Shown here: positions 11,061 through 21,778 of the stretch, piece by piece
How positions within the stretch are numbered: position 1 is the stretch's first letter
Layout of the letters: each line of letters begins with the position of its first letter
Assembly (NCBI GenBank): GCA_026399835.1
Contig: JAPLQE010000043.1
Coordinates: forward strand, 36,024 to 100,023
Direction of reading: 5' to 3'
Length of the DNA stretch: 64,000 nucleotides
DNA from: Burkholderiales bacterium
GTDB lineage: Bacteria > Pseudomonadota > Gammaproteobacteria > Burkholderiales > Burkholderiaceae_E
The notes under the pieces: generated by a model
Told to the model about the DNA's origin: nothing
Database searches by the model: none
The model's input: the letters and a program-made list of their open reading frames with translations, nothing else
Made by a program: the position numbers and the translations under genes

Positions 11061-11822
11061 ATGAATGCAGTTGTCATGAACGCCCCCGTGGGCGCCGGCG
11101 CCAAGCCCGTCGCGACCCGGACGGTCCGCTTCTCGATCTACCGGTACGACCCGGACAAGGACGCGAAGCCCTACATGCAGGATCTGACGGTCGAGCTGCT
11201 GCCGACCGACAAGATGCTGCTCGACGCGCTGATGCGCATCAAGCAGGTGACCGACGACTCGGTCGCGTACCGCCGCTCGTGCCGCGAAGGCGTCTGCGGC
11301 TCGGACGCGATGAACATCAACGGCAAGAACGGACTGGCCTGCATCACGAACCTGCGTGACCTGAAGGAGCCGATCGTCCTCAAGCCGCTGCCCGGGCTGC
11401 CGGTGATCCGCGACCTGATCGTCGACATGACGCAGTTCTTCAAGCAGTACCACTCGATCAAGCCGTTCCTGATCAACGACACGCCGCCGCCCGAGAAGGA
11501 GCGCCTGCAGTCGCCCGAGGAGCGCAACGAGCTCGACGGGCTCTACGAATGCATCCTGTGCGCCTGTTGCTCGACCTCCTGTCCCTCGTTCTGGTGGAAC
11601 CCGGACAAGTTCGTCGGGCCCGCCGGGCTGCTCCAGGCCTATCGGTTCATCGCCGACAGCCGTGACCAGGCGACCAGCGCCCGCCTCGACGACCTGGAGG
11701 ATCCGTACAGGCTCTTCCGCTGCCACACGATCATGAACTGCGTGGACGTCTGCCCGAAGGGGCTGAATCCGACGCTGGCGATCGGCAAGATCAAGGACCT
11801 GATGGTCCGCCGAGCGGTCTGA
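11061..11822 (+). CDS. sdhB: Succinate dehydrogenase iron-sulfur subunit
   Basis: The 253-residue electron-transfer subunit of complex II. The [2Fe-2S] ligands are visible as C74, C79, D82 and C94 (SCREGVCGSD ... GLACI). The [4Fe-4S] and [3Fe-4S] cysteines are C164, C167, C170 and C174 (CILCACCSTSCP), then C221, C227 and C231. The spacing matches E. coli SdhB throughout. The N-terminus is about 19 residues longer than the E. coli protein; an alternative ATG at codon 6 exists. Confidence 0.98.
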   Translation: MNAVVMNAPVGAGAKPVATRTVRFSIYRYDPDKDAKPYMQDLTVELLPTDKMLLDALMRIKQVTDDSVAYRRSCREGVCGSDAMNINGKNGLACITNLRDLKEPIVLKPLPGLPVIRDLIVDMTQFFKQYHSIKPFLINDTPPPEKERLQSPEERNELDGLYECILCACCSTSCPSFWWNPDKFVGPAGLLQAYRFIADSRDQATSARLDDLEDPYRLFRCHTIMNCVDVCPKGLNPTLAIGKIKDLMVRRAV

Positions 11823-11850
11823 GGCCGGGACGATCGGAGCGGCCACGACG

Positions 11851-12141
11851 ATGCTCCCGCCCGACGCCGACACGGTCGTGCGCCACCAGGACGATCCGGC
11901 GCGCCGCCGGCGACTGCGCTGGCGCAGCCGTCGCGGCCTGCTGGAGAACGACCTGGTGCTGACGCGATTCCTGGACGCGAACGAATCCACGCTGACCGAC
12001 GAGGAGGTGGGCGGTCTGGTCCGCCTGCTCGATCTGTCCGACAATGCGCTGATGGACCTGCTCCTGGGCCGCAGCGAGCCGGACGGCGACCTGGACGACC
12101 CGCACGCGCGCCTGATGCTCGATCGGCTGCGCGCAGCCTGA
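11851..12141 (+). CDS. sdhE: SdhE-type FAD assembly factor
   Basis: A 96-residue protein of the SdhE/YgfY/Sdh5 family. The defining RGLLEND stretch is at residues 28-34, inside the [15 protein letters not shown] helix. SdhE binds SdhA and promotes covalent attachment of FAD to the active-site histidine. The location right after sdhB, 28 nt downstream, fits that job. The last 15 residues are variable. Confidence 0.93.
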   Translation: MLPPDADTVVRHQDDPARRRRLRWRSRRGLLENDLVLTRFLDANESTLTDEEVGGLVRLLDLSDNALMDLLLGRSEPDGDLDDPHARLMLDRLRAA

Positions 12142-12223
12142 GCGCGGCAGCCTCGGCACGGCCGTCCGCCCCGACCTCAACAAACCGACCCCACTCCTCC
12201 CGCACGCATCCACAGGGCAGCCG

Positions 12224-13531
<1,308 letters not shown>

Positions 13532-13572
13532 TGACAGTGGCCCGCGGCGCCTCGTGCGCCGCTGCGGCACCG

Positions 13573-13599
13573 GCCGGCCCTTCGGGGCCGGCTTTTTCT
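13573..13599 (+). terminator. Intrinsic terminator after gltA
   Basis: Perfect 8-bp GC stem (13573-13580 with 13585-13592) capped by a TTCG tetraloop and followed by TTTTTCTT. It ends the sdhCDABE-gltA unit and protects the convergent gene that ends at 13609. Confidence 0.93.
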
Positions 13600-13608
13600 T
13601 GACCGTGC

Positions 13609-14589
13609 TCAGTGCGATTCGGGCAGCCAGACCTCGGCTTCGGTACCCACGCCCGCGACGCTGCGCAGTTCGATCCATCCGCGCTGTGCCTCGACGAGAT
13701 GTCGCGCGATGGCCAGGCCCAGGCCGGGCCCGGCAACCGACTCGGCCGAGGGCATCCGCGCGAACGGCTCGAAGGCACGCTGAAGCTGCGACCGGGTGAA
13801 GCCGGGGCCGCGGTCCGCGACGGTGATCACGAGGTGGTCGACGCTCGGCGCGCCGGGCGGCGCGCCGGCCGGCTCGCAGCTGTCCCGGCGCGTGCGCAGC
13901 GTCACCGGCGACTCGGGGGGCGCATGGCGCAGCGCATTGTCGATCAGGCGGGCGAGGGCGTCGCGCACCGCGTCCGGATCGGCCTCGATGCGTGCGGTGA
14001 CGTCATGCGGCGCGCGATGGATGCGGCGCCGCGCATCAGGCTGTGACGGGGTCCGTGCGACCGCGTCGAGCAGGGCGCCGAGCGTCACGGTGTCCCTGAT
14101 CGCCGGTTCGCCGGCGATGTGCGGTTCGGGGCGCGGCACGTCGCGTGACGCGTCGAGCGGGCGCAGCGCGACCACGCAGCACGGCTCGCCATCCCCGATG
14201 CCCGCGCCCGCCGGCAGCAGCGTCGCGGCTACGAGGAACCGGTCGCCGTCGGCGCCGATCGCCTCGGCCAGCAGGCGGTGGACTCGGGTCGGCGTGGCGC
14301 CGCTCTCGTCGATCCAGCGCGCGAGTCGCGGCGGCGACAGCAGCGGGACGAAGCGGGCCAGCGGCGACGCCCGGCGCATGGCGTCGGGCGCAGGGGCGCA
14401 CGACCCGACCTCGACCGCGAAGGTGCGCGCGAACGCGGGGTTCGCGATCGCGATGCGTCCGGTCCGATCGAGCGCGACCACGGGCTCGCCGCTGTGCTCG
14501 ATCCAGTCGAGCAGGGCCGCGGTCGCGCCCGGACCGGCTTGCCGCCAACCGGCGGCGCTGATCGGATCCGCGTCGCTTCGGGTCGGCAT
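13609..14589 (-). CDS. PAS-like/HATPase protein lacking a histidine phosphotransfer domain
   Basis: With the ATG at 14589 (GGAG 4 nt upstream) the protein has 326 residues. Residues 25-60 look like the start of a PAS domain (DWIEHSGEPVVALDRTGRIA). Residues 205-324 form a histidine-kinase-type ATPase domain: N-box LARLIDNALRHAP with N218, G1 box ADRGPG (258-263), F box FEPF and G2 box GPGLGLAIARHLVE (287-300). No dimerisation/phosphoacceptor helix with the usual H-E/D-x-R-T-P block is present between them. No transmembrane segment and no adjacent response regulator are seen. A longer frame to 14790 exists but would overlap the probable sucA promoter. It could be a degenerate kinase, an anti-sigma-like ATPase or a partner of another protein. 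Confidence 0.75.
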   Translation of the reverse strand: MPTRSDADPISAAGWRQAGPGATAALLDWIEHSGEPVVALDRTGRIAIANPAFARTFAVEVGSCAPAPDAMRRASPLARFVPLLSPPRLARWIDESGATPTRVHRLLAEAIGADGDRFLVAATLLPAGAGIGDGEPCCVVALRPLDASRDVPRPEPHIAGEPAIRDTVTLGALLDAVARTPSQPDARRRIHRAPHDVTARIEADPDAVRDALARLIDNALRHAPPESPVTLRTRRDSCEPAGAPPGAPSVDHLVITVADRGPGFTRSQLQRAFEPFARMPSAESVAGPGLGLAIARHLVEAQRGWIELRSVAGVGTEAEVWLPESH

Positions 14590-14942
14590 GCCGCTCCGTG
14601 CGGTCGTCCCGGCATGATCGATCGTCGCTGCACCCAAGGGTTGCCTCCGGTCGGGTCGTGGTGCGGCCGAACGGGCCGCTACCGACACTAACGGCAGGCG
14701 CGCGCCGCGCTTGAGGCCGACGAAGCGTCGAGAAACAGGGGTTGGGCGGCCTGCTTCGCAAGATCGGCCCAAGGACCTCCGTGCTACCATCGCGCGGTTA
14801 TGTCGGGGCCCGGACCACGGGTCTGCGGAGTCCCTGGCAGCAGCGTCCGTGGACCGGTTGGAGCCGGAATGCGGATGGAAGGGGGCGACGCGATCCCTTT
14901 CCGCACTTTCGACGAGAAACTCGTCTTGGGAGGTGAAGCGCG
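14590..14942 (+). promoter_or_regulatory. Upstream region of sucA, with candidate -10 box and leader hairpin
   Basis: This 353-nt gap separates the minus-strand kinase-like gene from sucA. A TACCAT at 14785-14790 is a plausible -10 box, giving a leader near 145 nt; no good -35 is visible. Just before the ribosome-binding site (GGGAGGTG, 14928-14935) a 6-bp hairpin with an AAA loop (14911-14925) could modulate translation. The part nearest the kinase-like gene contains no other recognisable element. Confidence 0.4.
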
Positions 14943-17807
14943 ATGATGAAGGAATTCAATTCCAGCTCGTACCTGTTCGGCGGCAATGCGCCGTACGTCG
15001 AAGAGCTGTACGAGTCCTACCTGAACAATCCCGGCTCGGTCCCCGAGCAGTGGCGGACCTACTTCGACACCATGCAGATGGTGCCGGCCGCCGACGGGAA
15101 CCCGCAGACGCCCGACGTCGCGCACGCCCCGATCGTCCAGTCCTTCGCCGAGCGCGCGAAGGACGGTACCCTGCAGCCGCGCGTCATGGGCGGCGACGCC
15201 GCCGCGGCGCGCAAGCAGGTCTATGTCCAGCAGCTGGTGGCCGCCTACCGCTTCCTCGGTTCGCGCTGGGCCGACCTCGATCCGCTCAAGCGCCAGGAGC
15301 GCCCGCAGATCCCCGAGCTCGAGACCGCGTTCTACGACTTCACCGAAGGCGACCACGCGAACATCTATTCGGCGGCGAACACCTTCTTCGGCTTCGACAG
15401 CGCGCCGTTGCGCGACCTGCTGCGCGCGCTGCGCGAGACTTACTGCGGCACCATCGGCGCCGAGTTCATGTACATCACCGATCCGGCGCAGAAGCGCTGG
15501 ATCCAGGAGCGGCTCGAGAGCACGCGCGCCAAGCCGAAGTTCTCCGCCGAGAAGAAGAAGCGCATCCTCGAGCGGCTGACCGCGGCCGAGGGCCTCGAGA
15601 AATACCTGCATACCCGCTATGTCGGCCAGAAGCGCTTCTCGTTGGAAGGCGGCGAGAGCTTCATCGCGTCGATGGACGAGGTGGTGCAGCACGGCGGCTC
15701 CCAGGGCATCCAGGAGTTCGTCATCGGCATGGCGCACCGCGGCCGCCTGAACGTGCTGGTGAACACCCTGGGCAAGGGCCCGAAGGACCTGTTCGCCGAG
15801 TTCGAGGGCCAGCACGCGGACGATCTGCCCTCGGGCGACGTCAAGTATCACCAGGGCTTCTCGAGCGACGTCTCGACCCCCGGCGGCCCGGTCCACCTGT
15901 CGCTGGCGTTCAATCCCTCGCACCTCGAGATCGTGAACCCGGTCGTCGAGGGCTCGACGCGAGCCCGGCAGGACCGCCGCGGCGACGAGGACGGCTCGCA
16001 GGTGCTGCCGGTCATCGTGCACGGCGACGCTGCATTCGCCGGGCAGGGCGTCGTGATGGAGACGCTGAACCTGGCCCAGACCCGTGGCTACGGCACGGGC
16101 GGCACCGTTCACATCGTCATCAACAACCAGATCGGCTTCACCACCTCGGACCCGCGCGACTCGCGCTCGACGATCTACTGCTCCGACGTCGTGAAGATGA
16201 TCGAGGCGCCGGTGTTCCACGTGAACGGCGACGACCCCGAGGCGGTGGTGTTCGCGACACAGATCGCGATGGACTTCCGCAAGCAGTTCGGCAAGGACGT
16301 GGTGGTCGACATCGTGTGCTTCCGCAAGCTCGGCCACAACGAGCAGGACACGCCGGCACTGACCCAGCCGCTGATGTACAAGAAGATCGGTCAGCATCCG
16401 GGCACCCGCAAGCTGTATGCGGACCGCCTCGAGGCGCAGGGCGTGCTCAACACCGGCGACGGCGACGCGATGGTCAAGGGCTTCCGCGCCGCGATGGATG
16501 CGGGCCGGCACACCGCGGACCCGGTGATCTCGAACTTCAAGAGCAAGTTCGCGGTCGACTGGATGCCGTTCCTGAACCGCAAGTGGACCGACAGCGCGGA
16601 CTCCGCGGTGCCGATGGCCGAGCTGCGCCGGCTCGCCGAGAAGATCACCACCACGCCCGAGACGCTGAAGCTGCATCCGCTGGTCGAGAAGGTCGTGGCC
16701 GACCGCCGCGCGATGGGCCACGGCGACCTGGCCCTCGACTGGGGCATGGGCGAGCACATGGCGTACGCGACGCTGCTGGCCTCGGGCTACGCGGTGCGCC
16801 TGTCCGGTCAGGACGCGGGCCGCGGCACGTTCACGCACCGCCATGCGGTGCTGCACGACCAGAACCGCGAGCGCTGGGACTCGGGCTACTACATCCCGCT
16901 CGAGCACGTCGGCGACAACCAGGGGCGCTTCACCGTCATCGACTCGGTGCTGTCCGAGGAGGCGGTGCTGGCCTTCGAGTTCGGCTACGCCACCGCGGAA
17001 CCGAACGCCCTGGTGATCTGGGAGGCGCAGTTCGGCGACTTCGTCAACGGCGCGCAGGTCGTGATCGACCAGTTCATCTCGTCGGCCGAGACCAAGTGGG
17101 GCCGGGCCTGCGGCCTGACGATGATGCTGCCGCACGGCTACGAGGGGCAGGGCCCCGAGCATTCGTCGGCGCGTCTCGAGCGCTTCCTGCAGCTGTGCGC
17201 CGAGCACAACATGCAGGTCTGCCAGCCGACCACGCCCGCGCAGATCTTCCACCTGCTGCGCCGGCAGATGATCCGGACCTTCCGCAAGCCGCTGGTCATC
17301 ATGACCCCGAAGTCGCTGCTGCGGAACAAGGAGGCGGTCTCCCCGCTGCAGGAGCTGGCGCGCGGCGGCTTCCAGACCGTGATCCCCGACACCACGGCGG
17401 ACCTCGACGCCAAGGGCGTGAAGAAGGTCGTGCTGTGCACCGGCAAGGTCTACTACGACCTGCTGATCGCGCGGCGCGAGCGCGAGCTCCGCGACGTCGC
17501 GCTGCTGCGCGTCGAGCAGCTCTACCCGTTCCCGCACAAGGCGCTCGAGACCGAGCTGAAGAAGTATCCGGCGCTCACGCAGGTGGTCTGGTGCCAGGAC
17601 GAGCCGCAGAATCAGGGCGCCTGGTTCTTCGTGCAGCACCACATCCAGGACGCGCTCAAGGACGGCCAGCGGCTGTCCTACGCCGGGCGCCCCGCCTCGG
17701 CCTCGCCGGCCGTCGGCTACTACGACAAGCACTACGCCCAGCAGAAGGACCTGCTCACCGCAGCCCTGGGCGATGCCCCGAAAACGAAGACCAAGAAGGC
17801 CTCCTGA
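14943..17807 (+). CDS. sucA: 2-oxoglutarate dehydrogenase E1 component
   Basis: This 954-residue thiamine diphosphate-dependent E1 decarboxylates 2-oxoglutarate and passes the succinyl group to lipoyl-E2. The N-terminal motif [20 protein letters not shown] that binds E2 is at about 17-37. The cofactor and substrate region includes [32 protein letters not shown] and INNQIGFTT. The C-terminal transketolase-like part has [20 protein letters not shown]. Two ATGs lie in tandem (14943 and 14946) behind a strong ribosome-binding site. It is the first gene of the sucA-sucB-lpdA operon; 5 nt separate it from sucB. Confidence 0.98.
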   Translation: MMKEFNSSSYLFGGNAPYVEELYESYLNNPGSVPEQWRTYFDTMQMVPAADGNPQTPDVAHAPIVQSFAERAKDGTLQPRVMGGDAAAARKQVYVQQLVAAYRFLGSRWADLDPLKRQERPQIPELETAFYDFTEGDHANIYSAANTFFGFDSAPLRDLLRALRETYCGTIGAEFMYITDPAQKRWIQERLESTRAKPKFSAEKKKRILERLTAAEGLEKYLHTRYVGQKRFSLEGGESFIASMDEVVQHGGSQGIQEFVIGMAHRGRLNVLVNTLGKGPKDLFAEFEGQHADDLPSGDVKYHQGFSSDVSTPGGPVHLSLAFNPSHLEIVNPVVEGSTRARQDRRGDEDGSQVLPVIVHGDAAFAGQGVVMETLNLAQTRGYGTGGTVHIVINNQIGFTTSDPRDSRSTIYCSDVVKMIEAPVFHVNGDDPEAVVFATQIAMDFRKQFGKDVVVDIVCFRKLGHNEQDTPALTQPLMYKKIGQHPGTRKLYADRLEAQGVLNTGDGDAMVKGFRAAMDAGRHTADPVISNFKSKFAVDWMPFLNRKWTDSADSAVPMAELRRLAEKITTTPETLKLHPLVEKVVADRRAMGHGDLALDWGMGEHMAYATLLASGYAVRLSGQDAGRGTFTHRHAVLHDQNRERWDSGYYIPLEHVGDNQGRFTVIDSVLSEEAVLAFEFGYATAEPNALVIWEAQFGDFVNGAQVVIDQFISSAETKWGRACGLTMMLPHGYEGQGPEHSSARLERFLQLCAEHNMQVCQPTTPAQIFHLLRRQMIRTFRKPLVIMTPKSLLRNKEAVSPLQELARGGFQTVIPDTTADLDAKGVKKVVLCTGKVYYDLLIARRERELRDVALLRVEQLYPFPHKALETELKKYPALTQVVWCQDEPQNQGAWFFVQHHIQDALKDGQRLSYAGRPASASPAVGYYDKHYAQQKDLLTAALGDAPKTKTKKAS

Positions 17808-17812
17808 ACATC

Positions 17813-19117
17813 ATGGCGCTGATCGAAGTCAAGGTTCCGCAGCTGTCCGAGTCGGTTGCGGAAGCCACCCTGCTGCAGTGGCACAAGAGGGCCGGAGAGG
17901 CCGTGGAGCGCGATCAGAACCTGATCGACGTCGAGACCGACAAGGTCGTCCTCGAGCTCCCCGCGCCCGAGTCGGGCGTCATCGCCCAGATCATCAAGGG
18001 CGACGGCAGCACGGTGGTCGCGGGCGAAGTCATCGCCGTGATCGACACCGAGGCCAAGGCGGGTGCGGTGGCGGCGCCGGCCGCGGCGCCCGCGCCGGTC
18101 GCGGCCGCGCCCGCTGCGGCCCCCGAAACCGGCGCCGCGCCGGCCCCGACGGGTGGCAAGGGCGACGTGGCCATGCCCGCCGCCGCCAAGATGCTCGCCG
18201 AGGCGGGTCTGTCGACCTCGCAGGTCCCGGGCACCGGCCGAGACGGCCGCGTGACCAAGGGCGACGTGATCGCGGCGGTCGCCGGCGGCGCCACGGCGCC
18301 GGCCCCGGCTCCGGCGGTGGCCCAGGCCGCGCCCGCGCGTCCGATCCCGACGGGTGTCCCGTCGTCGAGCCTGCCCCCCGTACAGGCCCCGATCGACCCG
18401 AACAAGCTGATCGAGGGACGGCCCGAGCAGCGCGTCGCGATGTCGCGGCTGCGCCAGCGCGTGGCCGAGCGGCTGCTGCAGTCGCAGGCCACGAACGCGA
18501 TCCTCACGACCTTCAACGAGGTCAACATGCAGCCGGTCATGGACCTTCGCAAGAAGTACCAGGACCGGTTCGAGAAGGAGCACGGCGCGCGCCTGGGCTT
18601 CATGAGCTTCTTCGTGAAGGCCGCGGTCCACGCGCTGAAGAAGTACCCGGTGGTCAATGCCTCCATCGACGGCACCGACATCGTGTACCACGGCTTCTTC
18701 GACATCGGCGTGGCCGTCGGCTCGCCGCGCGGCCTGGTGGTGCCGGTCGTGCGCAACGCCGACCAGATGAACTTCGCGCAGATCGAGAAGCAGATCGGCG
18801 AGTACGGCAAGAAGGCGCAGGACGGCAAGCTCGGGCTCGAGGAGCTCACCGGCGGCACCTTCTCGATCTCCAACGGCGGCGTGTTCGGCTCGATGCTGTC
18901 GACGCCGATCATCAACCCGCCGCAGTCGGCGATCCTGGGCGTGCATGCGACCAAGGACCGTGCCGTGGTCGAGAACGGGCAGGTCGTGGTCCGCCCGATC
19001 AACTACCTGGCGCTGTCGTACGACCACCGGATCATCGACGGTCGCGAGGCGGTGCTGTTCCTGGTGTCGATCAAGGAGGCGCTCGAGGATCCGGCGCGCC
19101 TGCTGCTGGACCTCTGA
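17813..19117 (+). CDS. sucB: 2-oxoglutarate dehydrogenase E2 (dihydrolipoyl succinyltransferase)
   Basis: A 434-residue E2 core protein. The single lipoyl domain (2-78) carries the lipoylated K44 in [10 protein letters not shown]. An Ala/Pro-rich hinge (about 80-115) leads to the peripheral subunit-binding domain (about 120-157, [15 protein letters not shown]). A second Ala/Pro linker precedes the catalytic domain (about 200-434), which ends with the active-site [14 protein letters not shown] (H405, D409). It transfers succinyl groups to CoA in the complex. An upstream in-frame open stretch is not part of the gene; the start is ATG 17813. Confidence 0.98.
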   Translation: MALIEVKVPQLSESVAEATLLQWHKRAGEAVERDQNLIDVETDKVVLELPAPESGVIAQIIKGDGSTVVAGEVIAVIDTEAKAGAVAAPAAAPAPVAAAPAAAPETGAAPAPTGGKGDVAMPAAAKMLAEAGLSTSQVPGTGRDGRVTKGDVIAAVAGGATAPAPAPAVAQAAPARPIPTGVPSSSLPPVQAPIDPNKLIEGRPEQRVAMSRLRQRVAERLLQSQATNAILTTFNEVNMQPVMDLRKKYQDRFEKEHGARLGFMSFFVKAAVHALKKYPVVNASIDGTDIVYHGFFDIGVAVGSPRGLVVPVVRNADQMNFAQIEKQIGEYGKKAQDGKLGLEELTGGTFSISNGGVFGSMLSTPIINPPQSAILGVHATKDRAVVENGQVVVRPINYLALSYDHRIIDGREAVLFLVSIKEALEDPARLLLDL

Positions 19118-19126
19118 GGAAGCACC

Positions 19127-20560
19127 ATGGCGAGCGAACGGTACGACGTGGTCGTGATCGGAGCCGGCCCTGCCGGCTACATCGCGGCGATCCGCGCGGC
19201 GCAGCTGGGCATGAAGGTCGCCTGCGCCGAGAAGTGGACGAACCCGAAGGGCGAGCTGGCGCTGGGCGGCACCTGCCTGAACGTCGGCTGCATCCCCTCC
19301 AAGGCGCTGCTCGCTTCGAGCGAGAAGTACGAGGAGGCGGCGCATCACCTGGGTGACCACGGCATCGAGGTCTCCGGCGCCAAGATCGACCTGGCGAAGA
19401 TGCTGGCCCGCAAGGACGGCATCGTCACCAAGATGACCAAGGGCATCGAGTTCCTGTTCCGCAAGAACAAGATCACCTGGCTCAAGGGGCATGCGCGCTT
19501 CACCGGCGAGCACGACGGGCTGGTCGGCATCGAGGTCAAGACCGCCGACGGCGTGTCGCTGGTCGATGCCAAGCACGTGATCATCGCCACCGGATCGAAG
19601 GCGCGGCACCTGCCGGGCCTGCCGGTCGACAACGAGATCGTCTGCGACAACGAGGGCGCGCTCGCGCTGTCCTCGGTGCCGAAGAAGCTCGCCGTCATCG
19701 GCGCGGGCGTCATCGGCCTGGAGCTCGGGTCGGTCTGGCGCCGTCTGGGCGCCGAGGTGACGGTGCTCGAGGCGCTGCCCGGGTTCCTGGCCGCCTGCGA
19801 CGAGTCGGTGTCGAAGGAGGCCTGGAAGGTCTTCACCAAGCAGGGCCTGAAGATCCACCTCGGCGTGAAGATCGGCGCGGTCAAGACCTCGAAGAAGGGC
19901 GTGTCGATCGCCTGGACCGACGCGCAGGGCGCCGCGCAGGTGCTCGACGCGGACCGCCTGATCGTATCGGTCGGGCGGGTCCCGAACACCGAGGGCCTGA
20001 ACCTCGAGGCGATCAACCTCGCGGCCGACGAGCGTGGCTTCATCCCGGTCGACGGTCACTGCGCGACCAAGGTGCCGAACGTCTACGCAGTCGGCGACGT
20101 CGTCCGCGGCCCGATGCTCGCGCACAAGGGCGAGGACGAGGGCGTGATGGTGGCCGAGCTGATCGCCGGCCAGAAGCCGCACATCGACTACAACACCATC
20201 CCGTGGGTGATCTACACCTCGCCCGAGATCGCCTGGGTCGGCCAGACCGAGCAGCAGCTCAAGGCCGAGGGCCGCGCATACAAGGCGGGCCAGTTCCCCT
20301 TCATGGCCAACGGCCGTGCGCTCGGCATGAACGCCGCCGAGGGCTTCGTGAAGGTGCTGGCCGATGCGGTCACCGACGAGGTGCTCGGCGTGCACATCGT
20401 GGGCCACGGTGCGTCGGACCTGATCTCCGAGGCGGCGGTGGCGATGGAGTTCAAGGCCTCGAGCGAGGACATCGCCCGGGTCTGCCATCCGCATCCGTCG
20501 ATGTCGGAGGTGATGCGCGAAGCCGCGCTCGCCGTCGACAAGCGCGCGCTCAACATGTGA
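19127..20560 (+). CDS. lpdA: Dihydrolipoyl dehydrogenase (E3)
   Basis: The 477-residue FAD/NAD flavoprotein reoxidises the lipoyl group of E2. It has FAD motif IGAGPAGYIA (11-20), the redox-active disulfide C50/C55 in GGTCLNVGCIPSK, NAD motif VIGAGVIGLELGSVW (about 187-201), and the C-terminal catalytic His-Glu region CHPHPSMSEVMREAAL. It completes the sucA-sucB-lpdA operon, 9 nt after sucB, and is therefore probably dedicated to the 2-oxoglutarate complex. Confidence 0.98.
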   Translation: MASERYDVVVIGAGPAGYIAAIRAAQLGMKVACAEKWTNPKGELALGGTCLNVGCIPSKALLASSEKYEEAAHHLGDHGIEVSGAKIDLAKMLARKDGIVTKMTKGIEFLFRKNKITWLKGHARFTGEHDGLVGIEVKTADGVSLVDAKHVIIATGSKARHLPGLPVDNEIVCDNEGALALSSVPKKLAVIGAGVIGLELGSVWRRLGAEVTVLEALPGFLAACDESVSKEAWKVFTKQGLKIHLGVKIGAVKTSKKGVSIAWTDAQGAAQVLDADRLIVSVGRVPNTEGLNLEAINLAADERGFIPVDGHCATKVPNVYAVGDVVRGPMLAHKGEDEGVMVAELIAGQKPHIDYNTIPWVIYTSPEIAWVGQTEQQLKAEGRAYKAGQFPFMANGRALGMNAAEGFVKVLADAVTDEVLGVHIVGHGASDLISEAAVAMEFKASSEDIARVCHPHPSMSEVMREAALAVDKRALNM

Positions 20561-20621
20561 CGCGTGCCGGCCCGCCCGGACGGCCCTGCGCCGACCGGAG
20601 TCCACGGGCCGGCCTTCCCCG

Positions 20622-21719
20622 ATGAACGTTCTCGAACGCTACACCGAGCACCTCGCGCAGCGCGGCTACACCGAGGATGCGGCGCAGCGCGCGGCGGTCG
20701 AGCGGCTGCAGGCGATGCACGACGAGTGGGTGGCCTACAAGGCGCGCCGCTCGAACCGCCTCAAGAAGCTGATCAACCATCCGAGCGTGCCGCGCGGCGT
20801 GTGGCTCTGGGGCGGGGTGGGGCGCGGCAAGAGCTTCCTGATGGACGTGTTCTACGAGACCGTCCCGCTGGTGCGCAAGACGCGCGTGCACTTCCACGAG
20901 TTCATGCGGGCGGTGCACCGGGAGCTGCGCGAGATCAGGCAGGAGGCCGATCCGCTCGACGAGGTGGCGCGCCGCATCGCGCGCCGCTACCGGCTGATCT
21001 GCTTCGACGAGTTCCACGTCTCCGACATCGCCGACGCGATGATCCTCGAGCGGCTGCTGCACGGGCTGTTCGACAACGGCGTGGCCTTCGTGATGACCTC
21101 CAACTACCGTCCGGACGACCTGTACCCCGACGGCCTGCACCGCGAGAGCATCCTGCCGGCGATCGCGCTGCTCAAGGCGCACCTGGATGTGGTCAACGTC
21201 GACGCCGGCGTCGACTACCGGCGCCAGACGATGGCACAGGTGCCGGCCTACCTGGTGCCGTCCGGACCCGAGGCCGACGCCAAGCTCGCCGCGGCCTTCG
21301 CGCAGGTGGCCGAGGTGTCGGACGAGGACCCGAAGCTGCGGATCGAGCACCGCGACATCGTCGCGAAGCGGCGGGCGGGCGGCGTGGTCTGGTTCGACTT
21401 CGCGACGCTGTGCGGTGGTCCCCGCTCGCAGCTCGACTACCTCGAGATCGCGACCCGCTTCCACACCGTGATCCTGTCGGGCGTCCCGGCGATGAACGCG
21501 GCGATGTCGTCCGAGGCCCGGCGCTTCACCTGGCTGGTCGACGTGTTCTACGACCAGAAGGTCAAGCTGCTGATCTCGGCCGAATGTCCGGCGGAACGCC
21601 TCTACACCACCGGCGCGATGGCGCACGAGTTCGTCCGGACTGCCAGCCGCCTGGTCGAGATGCAGTCCCGCGAGTACCTCGAGGCGCCCCGTCGGGGCGT
21701 GGCCGAGAAGCTCGTCTGA
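20622..21719 (+). CDS. zapE: Cell division ATPase ZapE (AFG1 family)
   Basis: A 365-residue P-loop ATPase of the AFG1/ZapE family. The Walker A motif GGVGRGKS is at 64-71, followed by the family signature FLMDVFYE; Walker B ICFDEFHVSDI starts near 126. In E. coli ZapE associates with the FtsZ ring and affects division under stress or low oxygen; mitochondrial relatives act in protein quality control. It follows lpdA by 61 nt on the same strand, the usual order in Burkholderiales. Confidence 0.95.
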   Translation: MNVLERYTEHLAQRGYTEDAAQRAAVERLQAMHDEWVAYKARRSNRLKKLINHPSVPRGVWLWGGVGRGKSFLMDVFYETVPLVRKTRVHFHEFMRAVHRELREIRQEADPLDEVARRIARRYRLICFDEFHVSDIADAMILERLLHGLFDNGVAFVMTSNYRPDDLYPDGLHRESILPAIALLKAHLDVVNVDAGVDYRRQTMAQVPAYLVPSGPEADAKLAAAFAQVAEVSDEDPKLRIEHRDIVAKRRAGGVVWFDFATLCGGPRSQLDYLEIATRFHTVILSGVPAMNAAMSSEARRFTWLVDVFYDQKVKLLISAECPAERLYTTGAMAHEFVRTASRLVEMQSREYLEAPRRGVAEKLV

Positions 21720-21778
21720 GCGACCGGCGGGCTCGGCGGGGCCGCTGTGCCACAATCGCCCGCGATGGAGGACGCCTC
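21720..21778 (+). promoter_or_regulatory. Possible promoter and RBS of the MoxR/VWA operon
   Basis: CACAAT at 21751-21756 resembles a -10 box. GGAGG at 21767-21771 lies 7 nt before the GTG at 21779 and decides the start of the AAA ATPase; the ATG at 21765 is in another frame. No -35 match is clear. Confidence 0.4.

Noticed and set aside
14784..17732. A 982-codon minus-strand open frame opposite sucA
   Set aside because: Antisense shadow of the 2-oxoglutarate dehydrogenase gene; no ribosome-binding site and no recognisable domain.
17732..20605. A 957-codon minus-strand open frame opposite sucB and lpdA
   Set aside because: Shadow of two unmistakable genes, with composition typical of reverse-strand high-GC frames.
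21765..21778. ATG 21765 as start for the AAA ATPase
   Set aside because: It is out of frame with the ATPase; GTG 21779 is in frame with GGAGG 7 nt upstream.
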